In this document: positions 1 through 6,793 of the stretch, one piece after another
Layout of the letters: the number at the start of each line of letters is the position of its first letter
How positions within the stretch are numbered: the first letter of the stretch is position 1
Origin: Baffinella frigidus
Lineage: Eukaryota; Cryptophyceae; Cryptomonadales; Baffinellaceae
DNA length: 13,045 bases
Reading direction: 5' to 3'
Assembly: GCA_026770585.1 (NCBI GenBank)
Contig: MU646341.1
Location: 254,069-267,113, forward strand
Position numbers and translations under genes: made by a program
The notes under the pieces: generated by a model
What the model was told of the DNA's origin: nothing
What the model saw: only the letters and a program-made list of their open reading frames with translations
Database searches by the model: none

Positions 1-29
1 CCCCCCCCCCGGATGAATCGTGCCCGATA

Positions 30-130
30 TCCCTCAAGTGGCGAGGTGGTCAAAATTGACCGCCAAGAGGTCCTAGGCAGGTCCTAGGGCCCTACAGTAG
101 GGCGTATGGGCCTACTCGCCACTTGAGGGA
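30..130. mobile_element. Family B inverted-repeat element, copy B1
   Basis: 101 bp between TCCCTCAAGTGGCGA and its inverse TCGCCACTTGAGGGA, preceded by TA. A hairpin at 45-64 (GGTGGTCAAAATTGACCGCC) starts 15 bp inside the left end. The centre has CCCTACAGTAGGG. No coding capacity. Confidence 0.8.
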
Positions 131-314
131 CAGAGCACCCCGAACACCAATTGTGAGGACTGGATCCAGGACTCACCTCGGATACAGTCGATGTAACGGC
201 CCGAGGCGGGCTCGTCCTGGCCTAGGTCCTCACACCGCACGTCTCTCGCCGCCACCCAGAGCAAGCCGCACGTAGGTCCCCCCTTGCCCCCCCCCGTATG
301 AAATGTGCCTGCTA

Positions 315-413
315 TCCCTGAAGTGCCCATCGGGTGAATATTCACCCTCACTCGCCCTAGGCAGGTCGTAGGGCCCTACCGTAGGGCGTATGAGCCTACT
401 CGCCGCTTGAGGG
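315..413. mobile_element. Family B inverted-repeat element, copy B2
   Basis: 99 bp with ends TCCCTGAAG and CTTGAGGG and a TA before the left end. The hairpin at 332-347 is a perfect palindrome, GGGTGAATATTCACCC, unrelated in sequence to that of B1 but in the same place. Confidence 0.75.
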
Positions 414-530
414 CTGCCATAGAGCACCCCAAATACAGTCGATCTAATGGCTCGTCCTGGCCTAGGTCCTCACACCTCACGTCTCTCGCCGCCACCTAGA
501 GCAAGTTGCGCAGAGGCCCCCCTTGCCCTA

Positions 531-647
531 CAGGGGTTACTCGCTCATAAGAAACTGCTCCCCCCCTAGGACCACCGCAGGGCCCTAGGCACAGTCCTAC
601 TGTAGGGTGCTAGGAGGAGGCGGTTTCTTATGAGCGAGGTACCCCTG
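531..647. mobile_element. Family A inverted-repeat element, copy A1
   Basis: 117 bp between CAGGGGT-TAC-TCGCTCATAAG and CTTATGAGCGAGGTACCCCTG, flanked by TA on both sides (529-530, 648-649). The TA duplication and short non-coding form suggest a Tc1/mariner-type MITE; that assignment is inference. Confidence 0.85.
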
Positions 648-649
648 TA

Positions 650-907
650 CAGGGGTTACTTGCGAATACCGACACGCACTGTCCATGGGGTGGTCCTATG
701 CTCCTAGGCATCCCTAAAGTGGCGATGCGGTCAAATTTGACCGCAAAGAGGTCCTGGGCAGGTCCTAGGGCCCTACTGTAGGACGCATGAGCCTGCTCGC
801 CACTTAAGGGATAGACCTACGTTAGGACTCTAGGGCGGTGCGTTGTCGTGGTCCTACCCCTACGGTAGGAGGTGGCTAGCAAATTCCTGCATGCCGAGTA
901 ACCCCTG
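650..907. mobile_element. Divergent family A-like element carrying nested B3
   Basis: The ends CAGGGGTTACT and AGTAACCCCTG match family A tips, but the inner arms do not. A complete B element (711-811) sits inside. The element starts directly against the TA of A1. Confidence 0.55.
711..811. mobile_element. Family B inverted-repeat element, copy B3 (nested)
   Basis: 101 bp, ends TCCCTAAAGTGGCGA and TCGCCACTTAAGGGA, followed by TA. The hairpin at 726-745 is a perfect 20-nt palindrome (TGCGGTCAAATTTGACCGCA). Confidence 0.8.
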
Positions 908-962
908 TGACTAAGAGAGGAACGTGTGTTCATTGCGGATCGGAACCAACATGGCCACCATC

Positions 963-1098
963 ATCTCCACAAAAGTATTAATTAATTGCTTTTGGTGCAA
1001 CGAAATTTACTACACACACGCTTCACTATAACTTTTATGAGCAAATTGTGTAGTAATTTTCGTTGCCAAAAGCGATTAATTAATACTTGTATGGAGAT
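963..1098. mobile_element. Family E inverted-repeat element (AT-rich)
   Basis: About 136 bp with long arms: ATCTCCAC, AAGTATTAATTAATTGC, TTTTGG, ACGAAATTTACTACACA on the left and their inverse ending GGAGAT on the right. The loop is about 30 bp. It has no TTTAGGG or CCTACNGTAGG core and is AT-rich against GC-rich neighbours. GTGTAGTAATTTTC recurs within element D (9200-9224). Confidence 0.75.
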
Positions 1099-1130
1099 TA
1101 ACCATGTATTCCCCGCCGGGAAGGACTTAA

Positions 1131-1338
1131 CAGTGCACCTCGCTCATAAGAAACCGCCCCCCCCCCAAGACCCTACAGTAGGCCTACATGTATGCCTAGG
1201 GCTCTATGGTTGTCCTAGGGGGGGCACGCGCGTTCTCATGAGCGAGGTACAGGGGTACCTCGCTCATAAGAAACTGCCCCCCCCCCCTAGGACGACCGTA
1301 GGGCCCTAGGCATAGCCCTACTGTTCGAGGTACCCCTG
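1131..1338. mobile_element. Two fused family A elements, A2 and A3
   Basis: A2 (1131-1249) has a damaged left tip (CAGTGCACCTCGCTCATAAG), and its right tip is replaced by the left tip of A3 (1250-1338). A3 has a shortened right arm (TTCGAGGTACCCCTG). A TA lies at 1248-1249 and 1339-1340. Both have C-tracts of nine or more after the arm. Confidence 0.75.
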
Positions 1339-1418
1339 TACCCTTGTAACGGTGCACCCACCGTGTGAGCAGGTGCCTGACGGGCCGGGCTGCTCCTCCC
1401 CGCAGCTTCCATCGGATA

Positions 1419-1647
1419 CAAGGGTGCCTCACTCATCAGAAAGCACCCCCCCCCCTAGGACCACGATAGGGCCCTAGCGGCAGGCCTATCCCCTCAGTGG
1501 CGAGTAGGCTCGTACGCCCTACCGTAGGGCCATATGACCTGCTTAGGACCTGTAGGGGGTCTGTTAAGACCCCCTCGCCACTTGAGGGACAGGCTTTTTG
1601 TAGGGTCTCAGGGGGGGGGGGGGGGTCGTATGAGCGAGGTACCCCTG
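1419..1647. mobile_element. Family A element A4, split by nested B4
   Basis: Left tip CAAGGGTGCCTCACTCATCAG and right tip GAGCGAGGTACCCCTG, with TA on both sides (1417-1418, 1648-1649). B4 (1489-1589) sits in the centre. A run of 15 G follows B4 at 1611-1625. Confidence 0.75.
1489..1589. mobile_element. Family B inverted-repeat element, copy B4 (nested, reverse orientation)
   Basis: 101 bp, ends TCCCCTCAGTGGCGA and TCGCCACTTGAGGGA, with TA before it. The hairpin lies near the right end at 1555-1574 (GGGGGTCT/AGACCCCC), the mirror position of that in B1. Confidence 0.8.
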
Positions 1648-1755
1648 TAAGCCTGCATTGCACCCCAGAGCACACACGCCAAGGGCGGTGCGGGCCCTGT
1701 GTACCCTACCTGTACTCTACGAAAATTAAACTCAGTTCTTGAAAGTCTACATGTA

Positions 1756-1880
1756 CAGGGGTACCTCGCTCATAAGAAACAGACCCCCCCCATACAGTGT
1801 AGGACCACCCTAGGGCCCTAGTCATAGGCCTACTGAAGGGTCCTAGGGGGGCGCAGTTTCTTATGAGCGAGGTACCCCTG
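1756..1880. mobile_element. Family A inverted-repeat element, copy A5
   Basis: 125 bp with near-perfect arms CAGGGGTACCTCGCTCATAA and inverse. Both flanks read CTACATGTA/TACATGTAG, so the 8-bp palindrome TACATGTA lies on either side: either a TA duplication in a palindromic site or an 8-bp duplication. Confidence 0.85.
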
Positions 1881-1982
1881 TACATGTAGCGGCGGCAAGA
1901 TCTGCCGCTTTCTTTTCGGCGTGAAAAAGTGTCTCGGCCTGGGAGGAGACGCATCCCCTTAGGACCCTACCGTAGGCCTATA

Positions 1983-2082
1983 TCCCTTAAGTGACCAGTA
2001 GGAGCATGCGCCCTACGGTAGGGCCCTAGGACCTGCCTAGGGCTTCCACGGGCGATTATTCGCCCGTTGGTCACTTAAGGGA
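1983..2082. mobile_element. Family B inverted-repeat element, copy B5
   Basis: 100 bp, ends TCCCTTAAGTGACCA and TGGTCACTTAAGGGA, with TA on both sides. The hairpin is at 2048-2067 (ACGGGCGA/TCGCCCGT). It appears to sit inside a remnant A-like element whose right tip is at 2099-2140. Confidence 0.8.
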
Positions 2083-2098
2083 TATCGCCCTAAGGTGG

Positions 2099-2140
2099 TC
2101 CTAGGGGGTGGCACGGCTCCTTATGCGCAAGGCACCCCTG
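2099..2140. mobile_element. Right-end remnant of a family A element
   Basis: CCTAGGGGG, then CTTATGCGCAAGGCACCCCTG followed by TA resembles the family A right end with several substitutions. No matching left tip was found between 1881 and 1980. Confidence 0.5.
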
Positions 2141-2287
2141 TAGCTGACGCTCAGGCCCGACTTTTGGGTCCAGGACTGACCTGACCCCCCCTCGAGGAAC
2201 ATATTTGTACAGAGTTTACTGAGAACCAACAGCGCTTGTTGCAGTTCTATTTGGGGCACGACGGCGACCTTCCAGCGCCGTGCAGCC

Positions 2288-2385
2288 ACTTTCGGGCCAG
2301 GCGGCAACTTTCGGGTCAGGCGGCAACTTTTGGGTCAGGCGGCAACTTTCGGGCCAGGCGGCAACTTTCAGGCCAAGCCGCAACT
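2288..2385. repeat. 19-bp minisatellite just after the stop of the plastid-protein gene
   Basis: About five units of GGCGGCAACTTTCGGGTCA, starting at 2300, 2319, 2338, 2357 and 2376, with a partial unit before. On the minus strand the array starts immediately after TAA, so it is probably in the 3' UTR. The last codons (GCCGCC TAA AGTTGC) resemble one unit, suggesting that the array grew from this junction. Confidence 0.85.
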
Positions 2386-5300
2386 TTAGGCGGCGTTCTT
2401 CTTGTCCTCGGCCTGCTTCATCCACATGGCCATCTTCGCGTCGATCTCCGACTGTTTGAGGGGTTAGGCTTTAGGGTTTGGGGGTTAGGTTTTGGGGGTT
2501 AGGGTTTCGGGTTTAAGATTTAAGGTTTCGGGTTTCGGGTTTTAGGGTTGGGGATTTAGCGTTTAGGGTGTAGGGTTCAGGGTTTAGGGTTTAGAGTAAA
2601 GAGTTTGGTGGTTAGGGTGTCGGGTTTAGGGTTTAGGGTTTAGGGTTTAGGGTTCAGGGTTTCGGGTTTGGGGGTTAGGGTTTGGGGTTTAGGGTTTCGG
2701 GTTTGGGGGTTAGGGTTTCGGGTTTCGGGTTAGGGATTAGGGTTGAGGGTTTAGGTATAAGTGATTAGGTATCATGAATTATGGTTAGGGTTCAGGGATT
2801 ATGGTATAGGGTTCCAGGATAATCCCTGAGGGATTAGGGCTCAGGGATGAGGGTTCAGGGATTATGGTTTAGGGAGCGTTTTGGGATTTGGGTGTAAGGT
2901 TCAGGGTTTAGTCCGTTAAGTCCTAAACCCTAATCATGTGCGGGAGAGAGAACCTGCTTGCTAGCTTTCCCCTTAAACCCGAAACCTAGGCCTTCTTCGC
3001 CTCATCCTTCTTAGTAGCATCTTCCTCCAGCCTAACCCCCAACCCCTAATCATGCGTGGAAAAGCACCTGCTTGCTAGCCCTATCCACGGCCTCGGCGGC
3101 CTTAGCCGCCTCCCCCCAGGATCCTCCACAGCCTAAACCCTAAACCCCCCAGGATCCTCTACAGCCTAAACCCTAACCCCTAATCATTTGTGGGAGAGAG
3201 CACCTGCTTGCTAGTGTTCTCAGCTGAGAAAACTAGAACCTTTTTTACCTTACCCTTCTCGATGGCATCATCCTCCAGCCTAACCCCAAACCCCTAACCA
3301 AGCGCGGGAGAGCACCTTCCGCCTTAGCCGCCTTAACCCCATGATCCTCCACAGCCAAAACCCTAACCCCTAATCACGCGCGGGAAGGCGAACCTGCTTG
3401 TTAGCATTCTCTGCAGCCTTTTTCCCCCTCGCCGCCTTCTCCAGGATCCTCCACAGCCTAAACCCTAAACCCGAATCATGTGTGGGAGAGCCTTACCATC
3501 AACCCGAATCATGCGCCTAACCCTAAAGCCAAATTATGACCTCAACCCTAAACTCGAATCATGCGTGGGCACCTGCTTTTTAGCGTTCTTCACCGCCTTC
3601 TCCGCCTTCGCCGCCTTCACCGTATCGTCATCCAGCCTAACCCCTAACCCCTAACCCCTAACCCCTGACCCCTAACCAAGCGCGGGAGAGCACCTTCCGC
3701 CTTAACCGCCTTAACCCCATGATCCTCCACAGCCAAAACCCCAACCCCTAATCACGCGCGGGAAGGCGAACCTGCTTGTTAGCGTTCTCAGCCGCCTTCT
3801 CCGCCTTCGCCGCCTTCACCGTATCGTCATCCAGCCACGCCGTATCCTGCTTCTCGAACCCCGAGACACTCTTGTCCATGAAATCGAGGGGGTCCGCGTC
3901 GTATGTCGTGCCCTCGGGCGCGCCCCATGCCCCCTGGGGTTAGGGTTTGGGGTTTGGGGTTTGGGGCTTGGGGTTTGGGGGTTTAGGGTTTGGGGTTTGG
4001 GGTTTAGGGTTTAGGGTTTAGGGTTATAAATAAGCTGATGGGAAGGGTAAAACTAAATAGGCTGATGGGAAGGGCAAAATCGTAGGGTTTATGGTTTATG
4101 GTTTAGGGTTTATGGTTTATGGTTTAGGATTTACCTCCTGCACCTTGTACGGGCTCTGTTTGTTCCTGCTAATGCAGATAAAGAACCGGGCAAAATCATA
4201 GGGTTTAGGGTTTAGGTTTTAGGGTTCAGGGTTATAAATAGGCTGATGGGCAGGGTAAAACTAAATAGGCTGATGTGAAGGGCAAACTCCTTGGGTTTAG
4301 TGTTTTGTGTTTAGAGTTTGGGGTTTACCTCCTGCACCTTGTACGTGGGCTTCGCTTTGGAGATGTCGTTGCCCGCTGCGCGTGAGGGTTTGGGGTTTAG
4401 GGTTTAGGGTTCAAGGTTAATGGTTAATGGTAATGGTTAATGGTTAGGGTTCAGGCAGTAGGGAGTAGGGGGTAGGGAGTAGGGAGTTTAGGATTCAGGG
4501 AGTAGGGAGTAGGGAGTTTAGGGTTCAGGGAGTAGGGAGTAGGGAGTAGGGAGTAAGGAGTGGGGAGTCTCTGGTTCAGGATTCACGGATTAGGGGTCAG
4601 GGGCTTCGCTTTGGAGATGTCCTTCCCGCCTATTAGGGTTTAGGGTTCAGGTGCCACACGGTGGGCTACGAGGGTTTCGTCGACCCTAGATTCTAGGGGG
4701 TAACGTGACCAAATCTTCCCCAGAAAATCCCTGAAGTTGATTGCCTCAAGGCAAGTCGACTTTTGATGAAAGGTCCGTAGTCCAGCGCGTGGGTAGGGAG
4801 TAGGGTTCATGGTTTAGGGTTCGTGGATTAGGGGTTATGGTTCAGGGTTGAGGGAGAGGCGTGTGTGGGAGAGGGATCAGGGATTAGGGAGTAGGGTTTT
4901 AGGGTTTCGAGAGATGTGTTGGAGAGCGCACCCGCGTCTCTCAATTTAGCAACCTTTAAATTGACCACCCGTACGCGGACACGACCCAATATTATCTCAG
5001 AAAAGGACTTCTAAAAGTCCTTTTCTGAGATAAAATAGCGCAAGCGCAAGCCCGGAGGACCCTTCCAGTCACCCATAAGACATGGGCAGGGCTGTTCAAG
5101 GGGCTGGCCTAACGGAAAGTCGGTCAGAATTGGCCATCTTTTCCCTTCGCAGCCCGCTCTGTGGGATGGGTCGAGTCTCTTTCACAGTTTCTAGCTCTGC
5201 CTGAGTTTTATCCCGGCTCGTCCTTAAAAGTATTTCAGAGCAGAAATCCAGTACAAAATGGCGAACAGAAAGCCGTGAGGACACGCCAGAGAAAAACACA

Positions 5301-6563
5301 GCCAGAGCTAGAGTTTCGACCTCCAGGTAGTCCCCGCAGGAGGGGCCTGCTCCGAGTTCAAGCAAACCCAAACCTGCCACCCACTATTCTCAAGTCGACA
5401 TGCCGAATTAACAGTGCAAATTCGTTAACTTTAGACCCGGAAAGAGCCCGATCTCACCAAATTGGTGAGCCCAAATAGACTGAGACAGAGCTAGGAAGAA
5501 GACCATACGGAGCCCCCCGTACACGGTGCAGGCGGGGGAGTGGGGCGCGTATTAATTGATGCACATTCCCTACACAAATGCACTGCTAGCCAGGATATTT
5601 TACCTGAAGTCAACTGTCTGATCCTCGGCAGTAAGTTGCCAGGGAGGGAGCTCCCAGAGCACCCAATTGACCCCAGGCCCTGGCTCTGAGGGGCAGTTGC
5701 CTCGGGTGAGATGTTCTGGTTGGCAGTGTTCTGGTTGGCATCCAACCTTATCTCAGAAAACGAGTTCTAAAACTCGTTTTCTTAAGTCAATTCCCTTACA
5801 AATTTATCAACTTATGCGGAGAGCAAAGAATAAGTTGACGAATTTGTAGGGGAATTGACTTAAGAAAACGAGTTTTAGAACTCGTTTTCTGAGATAAGGT
5901 TGGCATCCAACCTGCGTCGGTCACGACGCCGTCTGCCTTGGCCGCGCGCTCCTTGAGGTAGTCCTCGAAAGAGGTCGCCTGCTTCGAGATCTTGCCGGAC
6001 GCGCCACCTGCCGGAGAGGGCATGGCATGTTCATCTTGGCTGTCATCATGTCCATCATGCGCATGTCATTTTTATTGAGATAGTGGGCACGGACCGGTGG
6101 AAGCTCCCTCCCACGAGTTCTTGGAGCGGTCTTCCAGAGACTTGATAACCGCATCCGCGCCCCCGCCGAAGCCGTCCTTGCGGTCGATGGGCTTGGAGCT
6201 CTGCATGCAGATCCCTGTAACACGGTGTATTGCTTAGACCTTGCTTTCAGACCTTGCAAAAATTGGCGTGACGCCAGGGTTCACGCGCCACGCAATCGTC
6301 AGTGGAGGGTGCCGTCAACAGGGGCTCAGCGGGGGGTTGCTCAGTCAGCGGGGGGGGTCGTCAGCAGAGGTGTGTTTGAGCATTCGTCAGTAGGGCGTGC
6401 TTGCAACATGTGCAGCCCCTGGATTTTGTTGCAGCGCAGCAGGACACGAAAACGGTGGCGCACCAGAGACGGCCGGAGAGTTCCGGGCGCGGAGGGAAAG
6501 GGCGGCCGGCGCGAAGGCCGAGGCGGAGCCAGCCGCGAGCGCGAGGAGCGAGACACGCAGCAT
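2386..6563 (-). CDS. Six-exon gene for a 196-aa, probably plastid-targeted hydrophilic protein, family unknown
   Basis: Exons on the minus strand are 6563-6464, 6214-6095, 6007-5912, 4375-4329, 3933-3772 and 2451-2386 (100, 120, 96, 47, 162 and 66 nt; 591 nt including stop). Every intron is GT...CAG and every junction keeps the frame, which is the main support for the model. The start MLRVSLLALAAGSASAFAPA is a signal peptide followed by the ASA/FAP motif known from proteins imported into complex red-lineage plastids; an Arg/Ser-rich transit region follows, perhaps ending near ICMQSS. The mature part has no membrane segment: a Gly-rich stretch (GFGGGADAVIKSLEDRS), SFEDYLKERAAKADGVV, an acidic/aromatic segment (YDADPLDFMDKSVSGFEKQD), then a Lys/Ala-rich, probably helical tail ending QAEDKKNAA. 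I do not recognise the family. Location in plastid or thylakoid lumen is inferred from the presequence only. Introns 3-5 hold decayed exon copies, so alternative exons cannot be excluded. Confidence 0.8.
2461..2935 (+). repeat. Degenerate TTTAGGG array in intron 5 of the plastid-protein gene
   Basis: About 470 bp of GGGTTTA, GGGTTTC, GGGTTTG, GGGATTA and GGGTTCA heptamers on the plus strand, decaying toward 2935. It begins about ten bases from the acceptor of the last exon. Confidence 0.9.
2941..3470 (-). pseudogene. Three to four further degenerate copies of the exon-5 tail
   Basis: Minus-strand blocks begin with CTGGAGGAnGATGC or CTGTGGAGGATCC and end in GCTARCAAGCAG|GT. They lie at about 3400-3470 (LEKAARGKKAAENANKQ), 3208-3283 (LEDDAIEKGKVKK, enlarged but open to NTSKQ), 3069-3130 (EAAKAAEAVDRASKQ, then frame loss) and 2950-3036 (LEEDATKKDEAKKA, then stop). 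All share the donor sequence and the TTTAGGG-like spacer after it. Confidence 0.6.
3291..3797. repeat. Near-identical ~127-bp direct repeats, period 380 bp
   Basis: 3291-3417 and 3671-3797 match closely: CCAAGCGCGGGAGAGCACC, CTTAACCCCATGATCCTCCA, ATCACGCGCGGGAAGGCGAA and CCTGCTTGTTAGC. The second runs into the 3' end of intact exon 5; the first runs into a decayed copy. CCCTAA-like units separate the parts, in orientation opposite to the arrays at 2461 and 3937. Confidence 0.8.
3573..3636 (-). pseudogene. Decayed copy of the 3' half of exon 5 of the plastid-protein gene
   Basis: It encodes LDDDTVKAAKAEKAVKNAKKQ followed by GT, nearly identical to the end of exon 3933-3772. The upstream half is replaced by TTAGGGG-like repeat, giving a TTAG|G acceptor that adds one base and would shift the frame if used after the intact exon. 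Confidence 0.75.
3937..4328 (+). repeat. Intron 4 of the plastid gene: TTTAGGG array plus duplicated block
   Basis: GGGTTTGGGGTTT heptamers run directly up to the acceptor of exon 5. GGTTATAAATA, GGCTGATGG and GGGTAAAACTAAATAGG occur at 4022-4086 and again at 4230-4294, each followed by an exon-4 tail at 4135 and 4329, so the unit of about 200 bp was duplicated with the exon. Confidence 0.8.
4135..4165 (-). pseudogene. Shortened copy of exon 4 of the plastid-protein gene
   Basis: It encodes NKQSPYKVQE followed by GAG|GTAAAT, matching the end of the intact exon 4375-4329 (PTYKVQE, GAG|GTAAAC). It has its own CAG acceptor, but its phase is 1 nt where 2 are needed. It lies in intron 4, inside a roughly 200-bp duplicated segment. 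Confidence 0.7.
4382..4910 (+). repeat. Telomere-like heptamer variants in intron 3 of the plastid gene
   Basis: TTTAGGG units at the exon boundary give way to GGTTAAT, then a homogeneous run of GGGAGTA heptamers (about 4449-4557), then mixed units. A non-repeat stretch at about 4640-4790 interrupts it, with the short inverted repeat AAGTTGATTGCC/GGCAAGTCGACTT near 4735-4765. Confidence 0.8.
4604..4634 (-). pseudogene. 5' fragment of exon 4 of the plastid-protein gene
   Basis: The minus strand reads GKDISKAKP against GNDISKAKP in the intact exon at 4375. The fragment breaks off into CCCTGACCCC and telomere-like repeat and has no donor. Confidence 0.6.
4992..5033. mobile_element. Family C minimal element C3: 42-bp hairpin with 4-bp duplication
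   Basis: Arms TTATCTCAGAAAAGGACTT and AAGTCCTTTTCTGAGATAA pair perfectly over 19 bp around a CTAA loop. AATA flanks it on both sides. The nine terminal bases equal those of C1 and C2. Confidence 0.85.
5107..5165. repeat. Dispersed repeat, copy 1 of 2
   Basis: AACGGAAAGTCGG, then CTTCG-AGCCCGCT and TGTGG, matches 10789-10845 with a diverged middle. Function unknown. Confidence 0.5.
5190..5494. mobile_element. Family H element, copy H1
   Basis: Left CTAGCTCTGCCTGAGTTTTAT is inverted imperfectly at the right (AAATAGACTGAGACAGAGCTAG). The region 5388-5486 matches 9808-10071. It includes the palindrome CTCACCAAATTGGTGAG (5452-5468), which in the second copy is interrupted by element I. Confidence 0.6.
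5495..5732. other. Intron 3 spacer of the plastid gene without recognised feature
   Basis: I see no conserved reading frame or clear element here apart from GTTCTGGTTGGCA occurring twice near 5713-5740. Confidence 0.5.
5748..5897. mobile_element. Family C inverted-repeat element, copy C1
   Basis: 150 bp with perfect outer arms TTATCTCAGAAAACGAGTT... and inverse. Each end carries a hairpin AAAACGAGTT-CTAA-AACTCGTTTT, followed by TTAAGTCAATTCC and CAAATTTAT...GTTGACGAATTTG around a short centre. It is flanked by identical 15-bp sequences GGTTGGCATCCAACC (5733-5747, 5898-5912). The right one contains the GT donor of intron 3 of the plastid-protein gene. Confidence 0.9.
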
Positions 6564-6793
6564 TTTCGTGACGGGCCTCGTTTGTGGGAAATCGGGGTCC
6601 GAATTTTCGGAATTGACCGACCTGCTGAACCCGGGTGGTTCAGGAGACCACTTTTGAGTCCACGATGTCAGACTGTCCGTGAATGTCAATTTGTTCGCGG
6701 GCACTGGGCAGGCTGGGGCTGGGGGGAACTTTCTCTCCACCGTGCCATCTTCGCCCCTCCCTTCCCATCGCGGATCCTCCCTTGGAGTGAGCG
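6564..6793. promoter_or_regulatory. 230-bp intergenic region between divergent start codons
   Basis: This is the only DNA between the ATG of the plastid-protein gene (6563, minus) and that of TRAPPC2 (6794, plus). It must hold both 5' UTRs and probably a bidirectional promoter. The half near TRAPPC2 is pyrimidine-rich (TCTCTCC, CCCCTCCCTTCCC). I see no clear TATA box and no inverted-repeat element. Confidence 0.6.

Larger units (their letters stand above)
1..527. repeat. Composite tandem duplication, period about 285 bp
   Basis: Unit 1 (1-286) and unit 2 (287-527) share the same order: C-tract, GxATGAA, a family B element, GAGCACCCC, ATACAGTCGAT, TCGTCCTGGCCTAGGTCCTC, CGTCTCTCGCCGCCACC, then a C-rich end. 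Copies differ by substitutions and a deletion in unit 2. No gene is seen. Confidence 0.75.

Noticed and set aside
1-2385. Several 65-110-codon open frames on both strands through the A/B element nest
   Set aside because: They run through inverted-repeat arms and C/G tracts, encode low-complexity proline/glycine/serine peptides, and recur wherever the same arm recurs.
2236-2425. Open frames through the 19-bp repeat (both strands)
   Set aside because: The periodic peptide is a by-product of the minisatellite. Only the short minus-strand exon 2451-2386 in another frame has coding character.
5796-6023. Minus-strand frame reading from exon 3 into element C1
   Set aside because: The part beyond 5912 is the terminal repeat of C1; splicing at GCAG|GTTGGA is in phase with the next exon.
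6387-6740. Longer N-terminus for the plastid protein starting at 6740
   Set aside because: The added residues are not conserved-looking, would bury the signal peptide, and run toward the TRAPPC2 start; the ATG at 6563 directly precedes the signal peptide.
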